A stretch of DNA of 64,000 nt from JBFLYN01 sp040756655 (GCA_040756655.1 JBFLYN010000002.1:1-64000); one strand, 5' to 3'. Positions 26,329 to 36,297 are shown, counted from the stretch's first letter. The notes: a model not told the origin generated them from the letters alone. Made by a program: numbers and translations.

Positions 26329-28477
26329 CGTCTTTCTCCAGTCCTGCATACTGAACCATGAGCTGCTTGATGCCGTTGCCGGGAAAGGCCACCGCCACCT
26401 GCGCTCCCTCACCCGTGCCCTGCACTGCCACTATGGTACCGTGGCCAAAACGCACGTGCCGCACCCGGTCGCCGGGCTTGAAGGTCCCCACGTCTGCTGC
26501 CGGCCTGGTGGCGGCGAGCACCTGGGGCCTGACTGGCGCCCGTTCCGGGTAGCAGATTGACTCCACCAGTTCCTTGGGGATGTCGTTGAGAAACCGGGAC
26601 CTGATGCTCAAGTTGGTCCTGCCAAATATGAGACGCTGGCGAGCCCAGCTGAGGAATAACCGGTTCTGGGCCCGGGTCATGCCCACGTAGCAGAGCCTAC
26701 GCTCTTCTTCCAGCTGGTGCGGGTCATCAAAGGACCGGACGTGGGGAAACAGGCCCTCCTCCAGGCCAACCAAGAACACGGTGTCAAACTCCAGGCCCTT
26801 GGCCGAATGCAGGCTCATCATCACCACCCGGTCTTGCCTTTGATCTAACCGGTCCACGTCGGTCATCAATGCTATGCTCTCCAGGAAGCCCCGCAGCCCC
26901 TCTCCCACCGGTGCCAGGTCATACTCCCGGGCCACTGACAGGAACTCCTCAAGGATCTCCAGGCGGGTCTCGACCTCAGACATGTCCGCAGCCACCCGCT
27001 GGATCTCACCGCGCAACCCGGAAGCATGCAGGGTATTCTCGATGATGTCGCTTACGGCCGCCCCTTCGGCCGCAGCAGCTAGCTCCGCCAGAAGCCTGGC
27101 AAGGGCGCCGGCAGCCCGGGCCTGCCTGGCTCCCACGCCCTCGATGGTGCCGGCCTCTTCCAGCAAAGTCACCACCGGCAACTGGTTGGTCCGGCCATAT
27201 TCCTCTATGCGGGCCATGGACGCATCCCCCAACCCGCGCCTGGGTACGTTGGCCACCCTCCTCAGGCTCAGGTAGTCGTAGGGGTTAACCAGGAGCCTCA
27301 AGTAGGCAAGGAGGTCTTTGATCTCCTTGCGCTCGTAGAACCTGACCCCGCCCGCGATCTCGTAGGGCACGCCTAGCCGGACAAACATCTCCTCAAAGGC
27401 TCGGGACTGGGCATGGGTCCGGTAGAGCACGGCGCACTGGGAGAGCATCACCCCGGCGGTCACTCGTCGCTCCACCTCCCGGGCTACGAACTCGGCTTCC
27501 TGGTGACCGTCGTCCACTGAGCAGACCACGGCCGGTTCCCCGGTGGGCCTCCGGGTCCAAAGGCGTTTTTCCTTCCGGTGCAGGTTCTGGGAAACCACGT
27601 AATAGGCAGAGTCCAGGATATTCTGGGTAGATCGGTAGTTCTCTTCCAGCTTGACCACTTTGGCGTCCGGGTAGTCCTTCTCAAAGCTCAATATGTTGCT
27701 GACATCCGCACCGCGGAAGCGGTAGATGCTCTGGTCATCGTCCCCGACCACGAACACGTTCCGGTGCACCCCGGCCCACCACTTGACCAGTTCATACTGG
27801 GCATAGTTGGTGTCCTGGTATTCATCCACCAGCACGTGCCGGAAGCGTTCCTGGTAGCGACGGCGCACGCCCGGGTGCTCCCTGAACAAGCGCACTGCTT
27901 CCAGGATGAGGTCGTCAAAGTCCATAGCGTTGTTTTCCTTAAGGCGCCTCTGGTAGAGCTGATACACCTCAGCCACGCGCTCGTGGTAAAAATCACCGGC
28001 CTGGGCGGCAAACTCCCCTGGCCCCCAGAGGCGGTTCTTGGCCCGGGAGATGGTGCCTCCCACCGCAGCGGGCGGCCATTGCCGGTCGGACAGGTTTGCC
28101 TCCTTGAGGCAGTCGCGGATCAGGGTGTCATGATCTGCGCTATCGTAAATCACAAAGTCACTCCTCCGGCCCAGGCGGCCCAGTTCTGCCCGCAACAGGC
28201 GTACGCAGGCAGAGTGGAAAGTGGACACCCACATATCGCCCAAAGCCGCGGACCCCACCAGGGCTTCCACCCGCTCCTTCATTTCGCCAGCAGCCTTGTT
28301 GGTGAAAGTGATGGCGATGATGCGCCTGGGGTGTTCTCCTTGTTCCAGGAGGTAGGCGATGCGGTGGGTAAGCACGCGCGTTTTTCCACTGCCTGCTCCG
28401 GCCAGTATCAGCAAGGGCCCGCCGGGGTGGGTCACCGCCTCCCGCTGGGCCGGGTTCAAAGCGGCAAGAAGGTCCAT
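26321..28477 (-). CDS. pcrA: ATP-dependent DNA helicase PcrA/UvrD
   Basis: 718 aa, 3'-5' SF1A helicase for repair and plasmid/rolling-circle replication. Q-motif LNPAQREAVTHPGGPLL, Walker A GAGSGKTR (K32), motif II VLVDEYQDTNYAQYEL, motif III VGDDDQSIYRFRGAD, motif V/VI MSLHSAKGLEF and CYVGMTRAQNRLFLSW. C-terminal KOW-like tail (FKPGDRVRHVRFGHGTIV), normal for PcrA. ATG follows GGAGGAG. First gene of the pcrA-ligA-gatCAB run. Confidence 0.97.
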   Translation of the reverse strand: MDLLAALNPAQREAVTHPGGPLLILAGAGSGKTRVLTHRIAYLLEQGEHPRRIIAITFTNKAAGEMKERVEALVGSAALGDMWVSTFHSACVRLLRAELGRLGRRSDFVIYDSADHDTLIRDCLKEANLSDRQWPPAAVGGTISRAKNRLWGPGEFAAQAGDFYHERVAEVYQLYQRRLKENNAMDFDDLILEAVRLFREHPGVRRRYQERFRHVLVDEYQDTNYAQYELVKWWAGVHRNVFVVGDDDQSIYRFRGADVSNILSFEKDYPDAKVVKLEENYRSTQNILDSAYYVVSQNLHRKEKRLWTRRPTGEPAVVCSVDDGHQEAEFVAREVERRVTAGVMLSQCAVLYRTHAQSRAFEEMFVRLGVPYEIAGGVRFYERKEIKDLLAYLRLLVNPYDYLSLRRVANVPRRGLGDASMARIEEYGRTNQLPVVTLLEEAGTIEGVGARQARAAGALARLLAELAAAAEGAAVSDIIENTLHASGLRGEIQRVAADMSEVETRLEILEEFLSVAREYDLAPVGEGLRGFLESIALMTDVDRLDQRQDRVVMMSLHSAKGLEFDTVFLVGLEEGLFPHVRSFDDPHQLEEERRLCYVGMTRAQNRLFLSWARQRLIFGRTNLSIRSRFLNDIPKELVESICYPERAPVRPQVLAATRPAADVGTFKPGDRVRHVRFGHGTIVAVQGTGEGAQVAVAFPGNGIKQLMVQYAGLEKDGG

Positions 28478-28641
28478 GAGTCTCCTCCGGAGTTTTTTCC
28501 ATGCATAGCATGTCCGGGCCTTGTCTTCAGCCCGGTTGTCCTAGGATGATTCTGGGGAGGGTACCCGGGTTCCTGCCGGGAGGACTCTACCGGCCTTGGG
28601 CGAATTGGCTGTGGATATTGCCTCTAAAGGGGAGTCCGAGC

Positions 28642-29361
28642 ATGTCATTGTCTAAGCAAAGACCCGAACCCCTGGTAGTAACCCGACGCTTCCTGCAGCG
28701 CCACTATGACTCGTTCAAACTGTATGCAGTCTTCGTGGCAGGAAGCGTGATCACCGGGGAGGGTACTCCCGCGTCGGACCTGGACCTGGTGGTCATCGCC
28801 GATCCCCGGAAGCACCTTTCCGGGCCTCCTTCGTGGAGGAAGGTTGGCCCATGGAGGTGTTCACGCACTCCACCACCTGGTATCGGCGATACTTGGCCAG
28901 CGACCGGGCCCGGCGGCAACCGTCGCTGGCCCACATGCGCGCTACGGGCCATGTGCTGGTGGACACACCCCTGGCCGCTGAGGTCCGCCGGGAGGCGCAG
29001 GAGCTCTTGGAAGGGGGCCCGCAACCCCTTTCCCCGGCCGAGCTGGACGCCGGGCGCTACACCCTCACCGACCTCCTGGATGACCTGCAGGGTGCCGGCT
29101 GCCCGGCCCAGCGACCGCCCAGCTGCCCTGGCCTGGCCCAACTTCGTCTTGGCTGTTCACCGCCAGTGGGGTGGGCAGGGTAAGTGGGCGCTTCGCCAGC
29201 TGAGGCGTTTTTCGCCCGGTCTGGCCCGGGATTTCGCCGCTGCCCTCGAGGAGTGCTGTTCTCACAACGCCGGTCCGCTTGTGGAGCTGGTTGACAGGAC
29301 CTTGGAACCGCTGGGCGGCCCTTCGTCGGCCACCGGGCACTGGGGCGTCGCCAGTGAGTAG
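28642..29361 (+). pseudogene. nucleotidyltransferase-domain gene with two frameshifts
   Basis: ATG 28642 after GGGGAG begins a protein with the pol-beta NTase motif VFVAGSVITGEGTPASDLDL (GS...DxD). The frame then degrades; the next frame (from about 28830) continues with MEVFTHSTTWYRRYLASDRA and a helical region to about 29110; the first frame then resumes with WPNFVLAVHRQWGGQGKWAL and LARDFAAALEE and ends at 29361. The three pieces form one protein of about 240 aa, similar in layout to kanamycin-type/MNT nucleotidyltransferases with a helical second domain. Two frameshifts argue for decay, though sequence error cannot be excluded. Confidence 0.65.
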
Positions 29362-29826
29362 CTCCGTTATTGCCAGAAGCTCCCCCGGGAACAACGGGTG
29401 TCCCGGTGCGTGCAACATCTTGAGGAGAGCGGACCAGCCCTATACACAACCCAGCTGGGAAACCAGTAATCAGGATGCAGCAACCACCTCGTCGGTCCGG
29501 TCTCCCATTTCCTGGTAGCCATCTTTTCCGTCCTGCTTGTAACCAGCCTCGCCCTAGAGCATGGAGATACGCTTTCGTGACCCCGTAGGCGATGGGAGTC
29601 CTCCTGCCCATGCAAGCCGCCCCGTTGAAGGGCCCAACCTGGAGTGCCGGGGTGATACCCGCTTACCCCGGATGCCCGTAAGGGGTGAGAGTAGTCTGTT
29701 CTCGTGGGCACACCAGACCTGGCAGTGAAGCTTTGGTCCTCTGCCGGGCCGCCAAGCTGCCAGGCGGCCGCTCAACCTTGCCACCTGAGGTCATGGCGCA
29801 CATGCCTTCACGTCCGGTACGGGCCA
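29362..29826. other. no gene recognised
   Basis: Only short overlapping open frames without ribosome sites; no convincing protein, tRNA or terminator. Lies between a decayed gene and a convergent membrane-protein gene. Confidence 0.4.
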
Positions 29827-30294
29827 TCAGGGAGTGGGGCGGTGCGCCACCCTTTCGGACTGGGGTGTCAGCCAGAAATATGCTGCGGCCATCACTAGTC
29901 CGAAAAAGCCTGCCAGGATGGCGTTGATCAGGGAGGTCCTGACATCCATGACCTTGACCTCTTCGGCCATTATCATCAAGAGTAACGGGTAGTAGGCATA
30001 CCAGATGGCCGTAGCGTAAAACCACCCTTTGAGCAGGAGATACTTGGTACCGATGCCCAGGAGCAAAAAGGCAAATATGACTCCCAAGACTCCCGATACT
30101 ACCAGGTCCACGAACACGCCCATGGCGCGTTCGCCCAGGGTCTGTGGGATCCTGCCTACGGCCAGAATGCCGGCAAAGTCATAGAAGTCGATCTGGGGCG
30201 TCAGGTCCAGGGGAATCAGGACAAGCGCTACGAGGGCGCCGATGATGCCGGATATGGTGCCGGCCAGGAAGCCCCGGACGAAACGGTCAGGCAT
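29827..30294 (-). CDS. hypothetical integral membrane protein (155 aa)
   Basis: Four hydrophobic segments: FLAGTISGIIGALVALVLI (about 9-27), VFVDLVVSGVLGVIFAFLLL (about 60-79), ATAIWYAYYPLLLMIMA, and ILAGFFGLVMAAAYFWL, ending in a short polar tail. ATG follows AGGGGAG. No transporter motif; layout resembles small conserved membrane proteins of spore-formers, but I cannot name the family. Confidence 0.7.
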   Translation of the reverse strand: MPDRFVRGFLAGTISGIIGALVALVLIPLDLTPQIDFYDFAGILAVGRIPQTLGERAMGVFVDLVVSGVLGVIFAFLLLGIGTKYLLLKGWFYATAIWYAYYPLLLMIMAEEVKVMDVRTSLINAILAGFFGLVMAAAYFWLTPQSERVAHRPTP

Positions 30295-30853
30295 CTGAAA
30301 CTCCCCTTCTCTTTTGGAACCCCCTGTAAAGGGAATACCCAGAAAGTGCCGCCTCTATGCCGTCTCCGCCCCTAGGTGGCATGGTGCTGGCAGTCGGGCC
30401 CAATTTGCTGCTCGTTGACGCTGTCCGGGTCTTGCGTGGGTTCGTTCGTCGGCTGTAGAGATGGGCCTCCGGCAGCACAAGGCTACACGCGCCCCCACAG
30501 CGCACCCGTGAGCCAGATGGCCAGCGTTACACTAAGGACCATGCCCAAGCAGGCTGCCGTAACACGGGGTACCAGCCTGCAGGTTAACGAAAACGGGGCG
30601 TGTACCAGGTACCACTTCCGTAACGTGGGACCGGGGATTCCACCTAGAGGCACAGATGCTACAGCAACACGGTAAACAGCCGCCCGCGAGGCTTTTCCGA
30701 GGGAGGATGCTGGCAGCTGCTTCCGTCCTGTGGCAAGAAGCTCCGGGGCGGAAAGGAGACAGTACCAAAAGGAGGTCAACACGCCCCGGGGACGCGCACC
30801 GCCCATCAGAACGTGTTGACAGGTAACTGGGATCTGGTTTGATGCCCAAGCAG
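30295..30853. other. intergenic, no gene recognised
   Basis: A minus-strand open frame of 179 codons crosses this gap but overlaps tldE in another frame, has no ribosome site and no recognisable features. The only structure noted is the inverted repeat at 30775-30820. Confidence 0.4.
30775..30820. repeat. inverted repeat after tldE
   Basis: Nine-base arms GTCAACACG (30775-30783) and CGTGTTGAC (30812-30820) with a GC-rich 28-base loop, 34 bases beyond the tldE stop. Possibly the transcript end of tldDE; no T-run, so not a standard terminator. Confidence 0.45.
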
Positions 30854-32194
30854 CTAGAACTCGGTCACCCCCGTGAAGGCAAACTTGGATACCTTGAGTG
30901 CCGGTATCATGCCGCCGCCCAGGCCCATGGCCCCTTCGAAGCCCCAGTCCTTGCCGATCATGTCCACGTGGTTGAGGGTCCGGATCATGCTGTCGGTAAA
31001 CCTCAGGTTCTTGACAGCGCACTTGATCTCGCCGTCTTCCACCAGGAAAGTGCCGTCGCGGGTCATGCCCGTCACCACCACTCGCAAAGGATGGACCGGG
31101 TTGGTGTAGTGAAAGCGGGTGACCAGGATCCCTTTCTTGGTGGACCGGATCATGTCCTCCATAGTGGCATCGCCCGCGCCGAAAAACAGGTTCGTGGGTA
31201 TGGGCCCAAAACCAAACCGGCCCGGCCCGGCATGCCCGGTGGATTCCTTGCCCTCTTTCTTGGCGGTAAACGAATCATACACCACGTTCTTTGCCACACC
31301 GTTTTCCACCAGCATGAGCTTGCGCTTGGGCTGACCTTCACCGTCGAAAGGCATGGGCATGCCCCGCGGGTCCAGTCCATCGTCCCAAACGGTTATGTTG
31401 TCGCCAAAGACCTTCTCTCCCAGCTTGCCCGCCAGGAAACTGCGCCCTTCCTGCACGGCCAGGGCAGAGAAGCCCAACAGGGCCACGTACATCAGGACAT
31501 TGGCGGCAGCGGCGGGTTCCAGGATGACCTCATACTCCCCAGGTTCCACCTTCTCGCTCTTTATGCTCCGCGCGCACTTGTCCACGGCCCGTCGGCCGAT
31601 GGCGGCAAAATCCAGGGTGGCGACATCCCGGGTGTTGCCGTGGGCAAAACCCGAGGAGGTACCGGACATCACCACGGTGTTGGCCGCAGCACTGGTCACC
31701 GGGTTGTATGCCCGGACACCCAGGGAGTTACCTACGGCGATCTCCCGGATGCCGGTGGATACGGCGCCGGCGGCCTGGAACCCGGCGGCCTTGGCAGCGT
31801 TGATTATCATGGCCACGGCGTCCGCCCGGTCCTCGGGACTAAACTGGGCCGTTGCCGGAACAAAGCAGTCGACCTCGGGCAAGGGCTGCGGACCTGGCAA
31901 CGACCTGAACTCCTGGTTTTCCTTTTGCAGCCGGGCGATGCTGGCGGCGGCCTGGACCGTGCTCTTGATGGCATCTTCGTCCAGGGAGTTGGTGGACGCT
32001 GTACCGATCTTCTTTCCCAGGATCACCTTGACCGACAGTTGGACATCCTTCTCAGCCACGTTTTGGTGGATGTAGTTGGAGGAAAAGCGGGTGAGGCTGT
32101 TATCCGTTACATGCAGGGAGACTTCCGTCTGGTCTCCCGGAGAAAGCTCGAGTACCCGCTCGATGACGGCCATGGCCCGGTCTTTCCCTACCAT
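30854..32194 (-). CDS. TldE/PmbA-type metalloprotease subunit
   Basis: 446 aa, second partner of the TldD/TldE pair, which in E. coli forms a heterodimeric protease that degrades unfolded peptides and matures microcin B17 and CcdA. Shared core features: an N-terminal domain (FSSNYIHQNVAEKDVQLSVK), GYNP-like RAYNPVTSAA and the C-terminal GILVTRFHYTNPVHP. TldE lacks the HExxxH metal site, as here. ATG 32194 overlaps the tldD stop by seven bases and follows GGTGGG, so the upstream extension to 32308 is not used. Confidence 0.9.
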   Translation of the reverse strand: MVGKDRAMAVIERVLELSPGDQTEVSLHVTDNSLTRFSSNYIHQNVAEKDVQLSVKVILGKKIGTASTNSLDEDAIKSTVQAAASIARLQKENQEFRSLPGPQPLPEVDCFVPATAQFSPEDRADAVAMIINAAKAAGFQAAGAVSTGIREIAVGNSLGVRAYNPVTSAAANTVVMSGTSSGFAHGNTRDVATLDFAAIGRRAVDKCARSIKSEKVEPGEYEVILEPAAAANVLMYVALLGFSALAVQEGRSFLAGKLGEKVFGDNITVWDDGLDPRGMPMPFDGEGQPKRKLMLVENGVAKNVVYDSFTAKKEGKESTGHAGPGRFGFGPIPTNLFFGAGDATMEDMIRSTKKGILVTRFHYTNPVHPLRVVVTGMTRDGTFLVEDGEIKCAVKNLRFTDSMIRTLNHVDMIGKDWGFEGAMGLGGGMIPALKVSKFAFTGVTEF

Positions 32195-33636
32195 TTGCCA
32201 ACACCCACCTTCACGTTGCGGAATCGAGTCGGTGCGGCTCCATGTCCCACGTGGGCAGTTTGGCTGGGTTCGCCCTTGCCGCAATTGGGCAGCCCCCACA
32301 CGCGCCACTCGGCAGGCCCGGCCACGGCGTCGCAGCTACCCCAGAATTCGGGGGTGATGCCGGTGTACGTGGGGTTCTTGTACAGCTTCCCGAGGGAGCC
32401 GTCCTTGATCTCGTACGCTGCCTCGGTGCCAAACTGGAAGTTCAGGCGCTTATCATCGATGGACCAGCTCTTGTTAGTCTTCATGAGGACACCGTCCTTG
32501 GTATCCTTGATGATATCGTCCAAGGTCCAGTCGCCGGGTTCTAAGTTGATGTTGGTCATGCGGACAATGGGGATACGGTTAAAGCCATCCGCCCGGTTGG
32601 TGCCGTTGGCCGCCATGCCCAGTTCGCCACCGGTTTCGCGGGAAGTGAGGTAGTTGACGAACTTGCCCTGGTCGATGATGGTGACCCGCTGCCCGGGCAC
32701 GCCGTCGTCGTCGTACCCAAATGACCCCAGGGCCCCCGGGATGGTGGCGTCGGCGGTGATGTTGACCACATCAGAACCATACTGGAAATCCCCGAGCTTC
32801 TCTGGGGTAAGAAACGAAGTACCTGCGAAACTGGCTTCCTGTCCGAGCACCCGGTCCAGTTCTATGGGATGACCACAGGACTCGTGGATCTGCAGCGCCA
32901 GCTGGGAGGACTCGAGCACCAGGTCCTTGGTACCCGAGGGGCATTGCTCGGCCGAAAGCAGCGCCACCGCTTCGCGCGCCACCGCTTCCGCGTGGCCGGC
33001 AAGGTCCAGCCCGGTGATGAACTCGTACCCAGCGCAGGCATAGTCGCCCCCGAAGGAACTGGGATAAGACCGACGCTGGAACTCCAAGCCGCTGGACGCC
33101 GTTGCGTCTATGCCAGCACCCACTTCCGTTCGTTCCTGCTGTATGTACGAACCTTCGGTGCTGGCAAAGACCTTGTTCTCTCTAAAGAGGCTCATAGAAG
33201 CCGACGCGATCCTGATGCCCGGCTGTTGTCGCATGAGCCGGTCGGCATCCAACAGAAGCTCCATACGGTCTTCGAGTTTCACATCAAACGGATCCACCTC
33301 AAGATTTGTCTTCCAGGTGGCTTGCACTGGCTGGACCGGGGCCAGTTCCACGTCACGCTGGCGCTTGACCCGGGCGCTGGCCCGGGCTATGGCCAGGGCC
33401 CGCTCGGCCACGGCCATGACCTCCTGGTTGTCCACCTGGGAACTGGAGGCAAACCCCCAGGCACCATCATAGAGCGCCCGCACGCCCAGGCCCCGGCTCA
33501 TAGAAGACGACAGGTTGTCCACATTTCCGTTCTTTACACGGATGGACTCCCGGCGCTCGTCGATAACCCGGATGTCCGCATAGGAGGCGCCCAGGGCACT
33601 GGCCCGTTCCAGGGCTTTGGTGGTGATTTCTCGCAT
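32188..33636 (-). CDS. TldD-type metalloprotease
   Basis: 482 aa. Carries the zinc motif LQIHESCGHPIELDRVLG (HExxxH), with the distal FWGSCDAVAGPAEWR region supplying the later cysteine ligand of the family. N-terminal ADIRVIDERRESIRVKNGNV is typical. ATG follows GGGAGGG. Co-transcribed with and overlapping the TldE-type gene, consistent with the known heterodimer. Natural substrate here unknown; no peptide-antibiotic genes are near. Confidence 0.93.
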   Translation of the reverse strand: MREITTKALERASALGASYADIRVIDERRESIRVKNGNVDNLSSSMSRGLGVRALYDGAWGFASSSQVDNQEVMAVAERALAIARASARVKRQRDVELAPVQPVQATWKTNLEVDPFDVKLEDRMELLLDADRLMRQQPGIRIASASMSLFRENKVFASTEGSYIQQERTEVGAGIDATASSGLEFQRRSYPSSFGGDYACAGYEFITGLDLAGHAEAVAREAVALLSAEQCPSGTKDLVLESSQLALQIHESCGHPIELDRVLGQEASFAGTSFLTPEKLGDFQYGSDVVNITADATIPGALGSFGYDDDGVPGQRVTIIDQGKFVNYLTSRETGGELGMAANGTNRADGFNRIPIVRMTNINLEPGDWTLDDIIKDTKDGVLMKTNKSWSIDDKRLNFQFGTEAAYEIKDGSLGKLYKNPTYTGITPEFWGSCDAVAGPAEWRVWGLPNCGKGEPSQTAHVGHGAAPTRFRNVKVGVGKW

Positions 33637-33818
33637 GTTATCCCTCCCTTTTTAGCAGTCTAGAGATTGGTCCGTGGTGTAGTTAGATGAAGCGATTGCC
33701 TTTTCCTTCCCGTCTCTCAACTTTTCTTCGACAAACGAAATATAGCGCATCCCGCAGGGAACCGGGGCTGGCTTAGCGAATATCATATATTTCGACAGAT
33801 CTACTCGGGGGGGTACAT

Positions 33819-35360
33819 GTGAAACTGGAGGAGTGCCTGGGCAAGCTGCCGCCCGAAAACCTGGAGCAACTGGCCAAGCAATGGCAGTTGACCACCAGCA
33901 AGTCGCACGAGCGGCTGGCCAGGCATATCGCCCGCCACTTGCTGGGCGAGCGCGCCCTCGACGTCATGTCCGGGATGGACGAGGATTACCGGCTGGCACT
34001 CAAGCTCATCGTCCTGTGCCGGGAGGGGCGAGGCCTGGTGGTGGAGCAGTGTCACCAGAAACTCAACCAGATCACCCGCAAGTGGAGGCGCAACGGGGCC
34101 CGGGTAGTAAATAACCTCATGGAGCACGGCCTGGTGTATACCGAGCGCGTCAACTACCGGCAGGTGTACTATGTTCCCGGTGACCTGAGGGAGGCACTGG
34201 CCGGCGCCTTTGCCGCCGGGATCCTCGGAAGCATCTCGGGGGACTGTCCCCACGAGTGCGGAGACCAACCGGACCCCCTACTGCCGCTTCGCCTGCTTTG
34301 CATGTTTTTATCATACGTCGGCAAAAGCACTGTGCGACTCACCCAATCCGGGAGCATCTTCAGGAGGTCGCAGCGGGATGTCCTGGAATACCTGGGGATG
34401 AACGAAAACGTCCCAGAAGAAGAGCAACTGTTCGTGCCCAACTACCCACCCACCCTGGCCCTCCTGTATTACTACTGCCGGAGCCGGTCGCTTGTGTGCG
34501 AGGGGAACGGAAGACTGGTCCATGCAGCCCCCCTGCCCCAGTGGCTGGCTCGTCCGCCGGCCGACCGGCTTAGGGATTTCTATGGGTTCTGGCAGGAGGC
34601 CTATCTCAAGCAAGATGCAGACCTGGAGACCATGTACGGACTGCTCAGGCTCGTCCCGGATGGGAAATACGCCTCAGTCAATGGTCTTCTCAAGGAGATG
34701 CAGGGGCTGGCGGTGGCCCAGTCATGGCAAGGCCTGGGCTCCCGGGTCAGGCGCCATCTCCTGGAACCACTGCGGTTAATGGGACTTCTGCAAGTGGCCG
34801 GCCCTGACGGGGACCTCTGGTGCCGCCTGAGCCCGGCCGCCCGGCGGGAGCCGGAGTGGGATGGGGCGTGGACGCTGGAAGACCGGTTCTTCGTCCAGCC
34901 CAATTTCGATGTGCTGGTTCCCAAGAACATCGAGCCGGGGCTGCTCTGGCAGGTCGAAAGTGTGGCCGATCTGGTCAAACCCGACCAGCTCATGCTCTAC
35001 CGCATCTCCAAGCAGTCAGTGTACCGGGCGCTTAACAACGGCATGTCCAAAACCCAGCTTATGGATTTCCTAAGCCAGCACAGCCGGAACCCGCTCTCCC
35101 AGAACATCGTGTCTACCCTGGAGGAGTGGTGCCAAGCCTACGGGCGCATGCGCTTTTTGGACGTGTTGATCCTGCAATGTGACGACGTGGCCATGGCCGA
35201 GGAGCTCAAGGCGTCCCGGCGCATCGCTGGTTTCATACAGGGGGAGCTGACCCCTCGCGATCTCATCGTCAAGCGAGAAAGCTACCACGAACTACTGACT
35301 GCCCTGTCCGAGGCCGGGTATATGCCAAGGACTCAACCGCTGGATCCTAGCCGGCTATGA
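33819..35360 (+). CDS. helicase-associated (XPB N-terminal-like) domain protein
   Basis: 513 aa without helicase motifs. N-terminal winged-helix-like parts (LEQLAKQWQLTTSKSHERLA, RVVNNLMEHGLVY) and a C-terminal region starting at FFVQPNFDVLVPKNIEPGLL, with MLYRISKQSVYRALNNGM. This is the XPB/Ssl2-type helicase-associated domain that in Actinobacteria and some Firmicutes occurs as a separate protein near an XPB gene. An XPB helicase lies about 9 kb away at 44441, so the pair probably cooperate. Start at GTG 33819 in a stretch rich in G; an exact site is unclear. Confidence 0.75.
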   Translation: MKLEECLGKLPPENLEQLAKQWQLTTSKSHERLARHIARHLLGERALDVMSGMDEDYRLALKLIVLCREGRGLVVEQCHQKLNQITRKWRRNGARVVNNLMEHGLVYTERVNYRQVYYVPGDLREALAGAFAAGILGSISGDCPHECGDQPDPLLPLRLLCMFLSYVGKSTVRLTQSGSIFRRSQRDVLEYLGMNENVPEEEQLFVPNYPPTLALLYYYCRSRSLVCEGNGRLVHAAPLPQWLARPPADRLRDFYGFWQEAYLKQDADLETMYGLLRLVPDGKYASVNGLLKEMQGLAVAQSWQGLGSRVRRHLLEPLRLMGLLQVAGPDGDLWCRLSPAARREPEWDGAWTLEDRFFVQPNFDVLVPKNIEPGLLWQVESVADLVKPDQLMLYRISKQSVYRALNNGMSKTQLMDFLSQHSRNPLSQNIVSTLEEWCQAYGRMRFLDVLILQCDDVAMAEELKASRRIAGFIQGELTPRDLIVKRESYHELLTALSEAGYMPRTQPLDPSRL

Positions 35361-35550
35361 CCTGGTACCCGGCGCCCTCGATGGCTTTCTTGAGGAGGTT
35401 GGTATCGGCGACGTTACCGACCACCCGCACTTGTCCTGTCTTGAGGTCGATGGAGCATTCCTTGTACCCAGCCTGCTCCAATGCCCTGGTCACGGCCATA
35501 CGGCAATGGTTGCAGGTCATTCCCTTTACCTTCAGAACGGTCTCTGCCAT
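35347..35550 (-). CDS. CopZ-like heavy-metal-associated domain protein
   Basis: 67 aa single HMA domain with the metal site GMTCNHCRMAV near residue 10 and a ferredoxin-like fold ending GAGYQVIAG. Probably a Cu(I) chaperone. ATG 35550 follows GAGGGGG. Its tail overlaps the convergent upstream gene by 14 bases. CsoR lies two genes upstream on the same strand, which supports a copper role, though no copper ATPase is present in the window. Confidence 0.92.
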   Translation of the reverse strand: MAETVLKVKGMTCNHCRMAVTRALEQAGYKECSIDLKTGQVRVVGNVADTNLLKKAIEGAGYQVIAG

Positions 35551-35561
35551 GCTGATCCCCC

Positions 35562-35993
35562 TCACTCTTGTCCCACGGTACGCACGATCACCGGGAGATA
35601 CCGGCCGCTCTCGCTGGCTCTCCGGTCGATGTGCCTGAGCAACCAAAAGGAAACGGCAAACGATAGCATACCCCCGAAAAGGCCGCCCAGCTCGGCTGCA
35701 TTGCCGGGTCCTCCCGCCACGTAGCGGCCGGCCAGGTATCCCAGGACAGCAAGGGCAAGTGGCAGTAAGTAAAGCAGGGCAGCGGCTCTTAGGATGTCCT
35801 GGCTCCCCACTTCCACCTCCACTAGGTCTCCGGCGGTGGTCCCCAGGGGATCGGCCACTTCTATGATCATGGTCTCGGCGTTACCATGCACCAGTTCACC
35901 GCAGCGACCGCACTTGGAGCACATGTCCGAACGGGTCATCCGGACCCGGGCGCGCCCGGAAGTAGCGGCCACTACCAGTCCGACTTCTCGCAA
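35562..35993 (-). CDS. RseC/MucC-family protein
   Basis: 143 aa. N-terminal redox-type cysteines MCSKCGRCGELV, then a beta-rich stretch, two transmembrane helices (LLYLLPLALAVLGYLAGRYV, GGLFGGMLSFAVSFWLL) and a basic tail. RseC-type proteins couple to Rnf/SoxR-reducing systems or positively regulate sigma-E; in Firmicutes the role is unproven. Sits between csoR and the CopZ-like gene, 11 bases apart, so transcribed with them. Confidence 0.85.
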   Translation of the reverse strand: MREVGLVVAATSGRARVRMTRSDMCSKCGRCGELVHGNAETMIIEVADPLGTTAGDLVEVEVGSQDILRAAALLYLLPLALAVLGYLAGRYVAGGPGNAAELGGLFGGMLSFAVSFWLLRHIDRRASESGRYLPVIVRTVGQE

Positions 35994-36004
35994 ACCAACC
36001 CCAC

Positions 36005-36277
36005 CTACTTGACAAACTTGAAGATCACGTTGATGAGTTCCTCTACGGCCTCTTCGCCGCTTCCAGCCTGCATGGCGTGGGTAACACAGCCGCGGGCATG
36101 TGCCTCCGTTACCATCCTGGTCACGCGCCTGACGCCCTGGGTGACGGCGGCCAGCTGGGTAAGCACATCAATGCAGTAGCGGTCCTGGTCGATCATGCGC
36201 TGGAGCCCGCGCATTTGGCCTTCGATCTTTTTTAGTCTTTCCAACAGTTCGGGCTTGATCTCGCTGTATGAATGCAT
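36005..36277 (-). CDS. csoR: CsoR-family metal-sensing repressor
   Basis: 90 aa, all-helical DUF156 protein. The Cu(I) ligands of CsoR are all present: C35 (DRYCIDVL), H60 and C64 (EAHARGC). Without metal such proteins repress copper-handling genes; copper binding releases DNA. ATG 36277 follows GGAGGTAG. A promoter and a perfect inverted repeat lie just upstream, indicating self-regulation of csoR-rseC-copZ. Confidence 0.93.
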   Translation of the reverse strand: MHSYSEIKPELLERLKKIEGQMRGLQRMIDQDRYCIDVLTQLAAVTQGVRRVTRMVTEAHARGCVTHAMQAGSGEEAVEELINVIFKFVK

Positions 36278-36297
36278 TTTGCTACCTCCATGACCCC

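Noticed and set aside
29663..30025. 120-codon minus-strand frame
   Set aside because: Overlaps the well-supported membrane protein gene in another frame and has shadow-like composition.
30483..31022. 179-codon minus-strand frame after tldE
   Set aside because: Overlaps the tldE coding region, no ribosome site, no recognisable domain.
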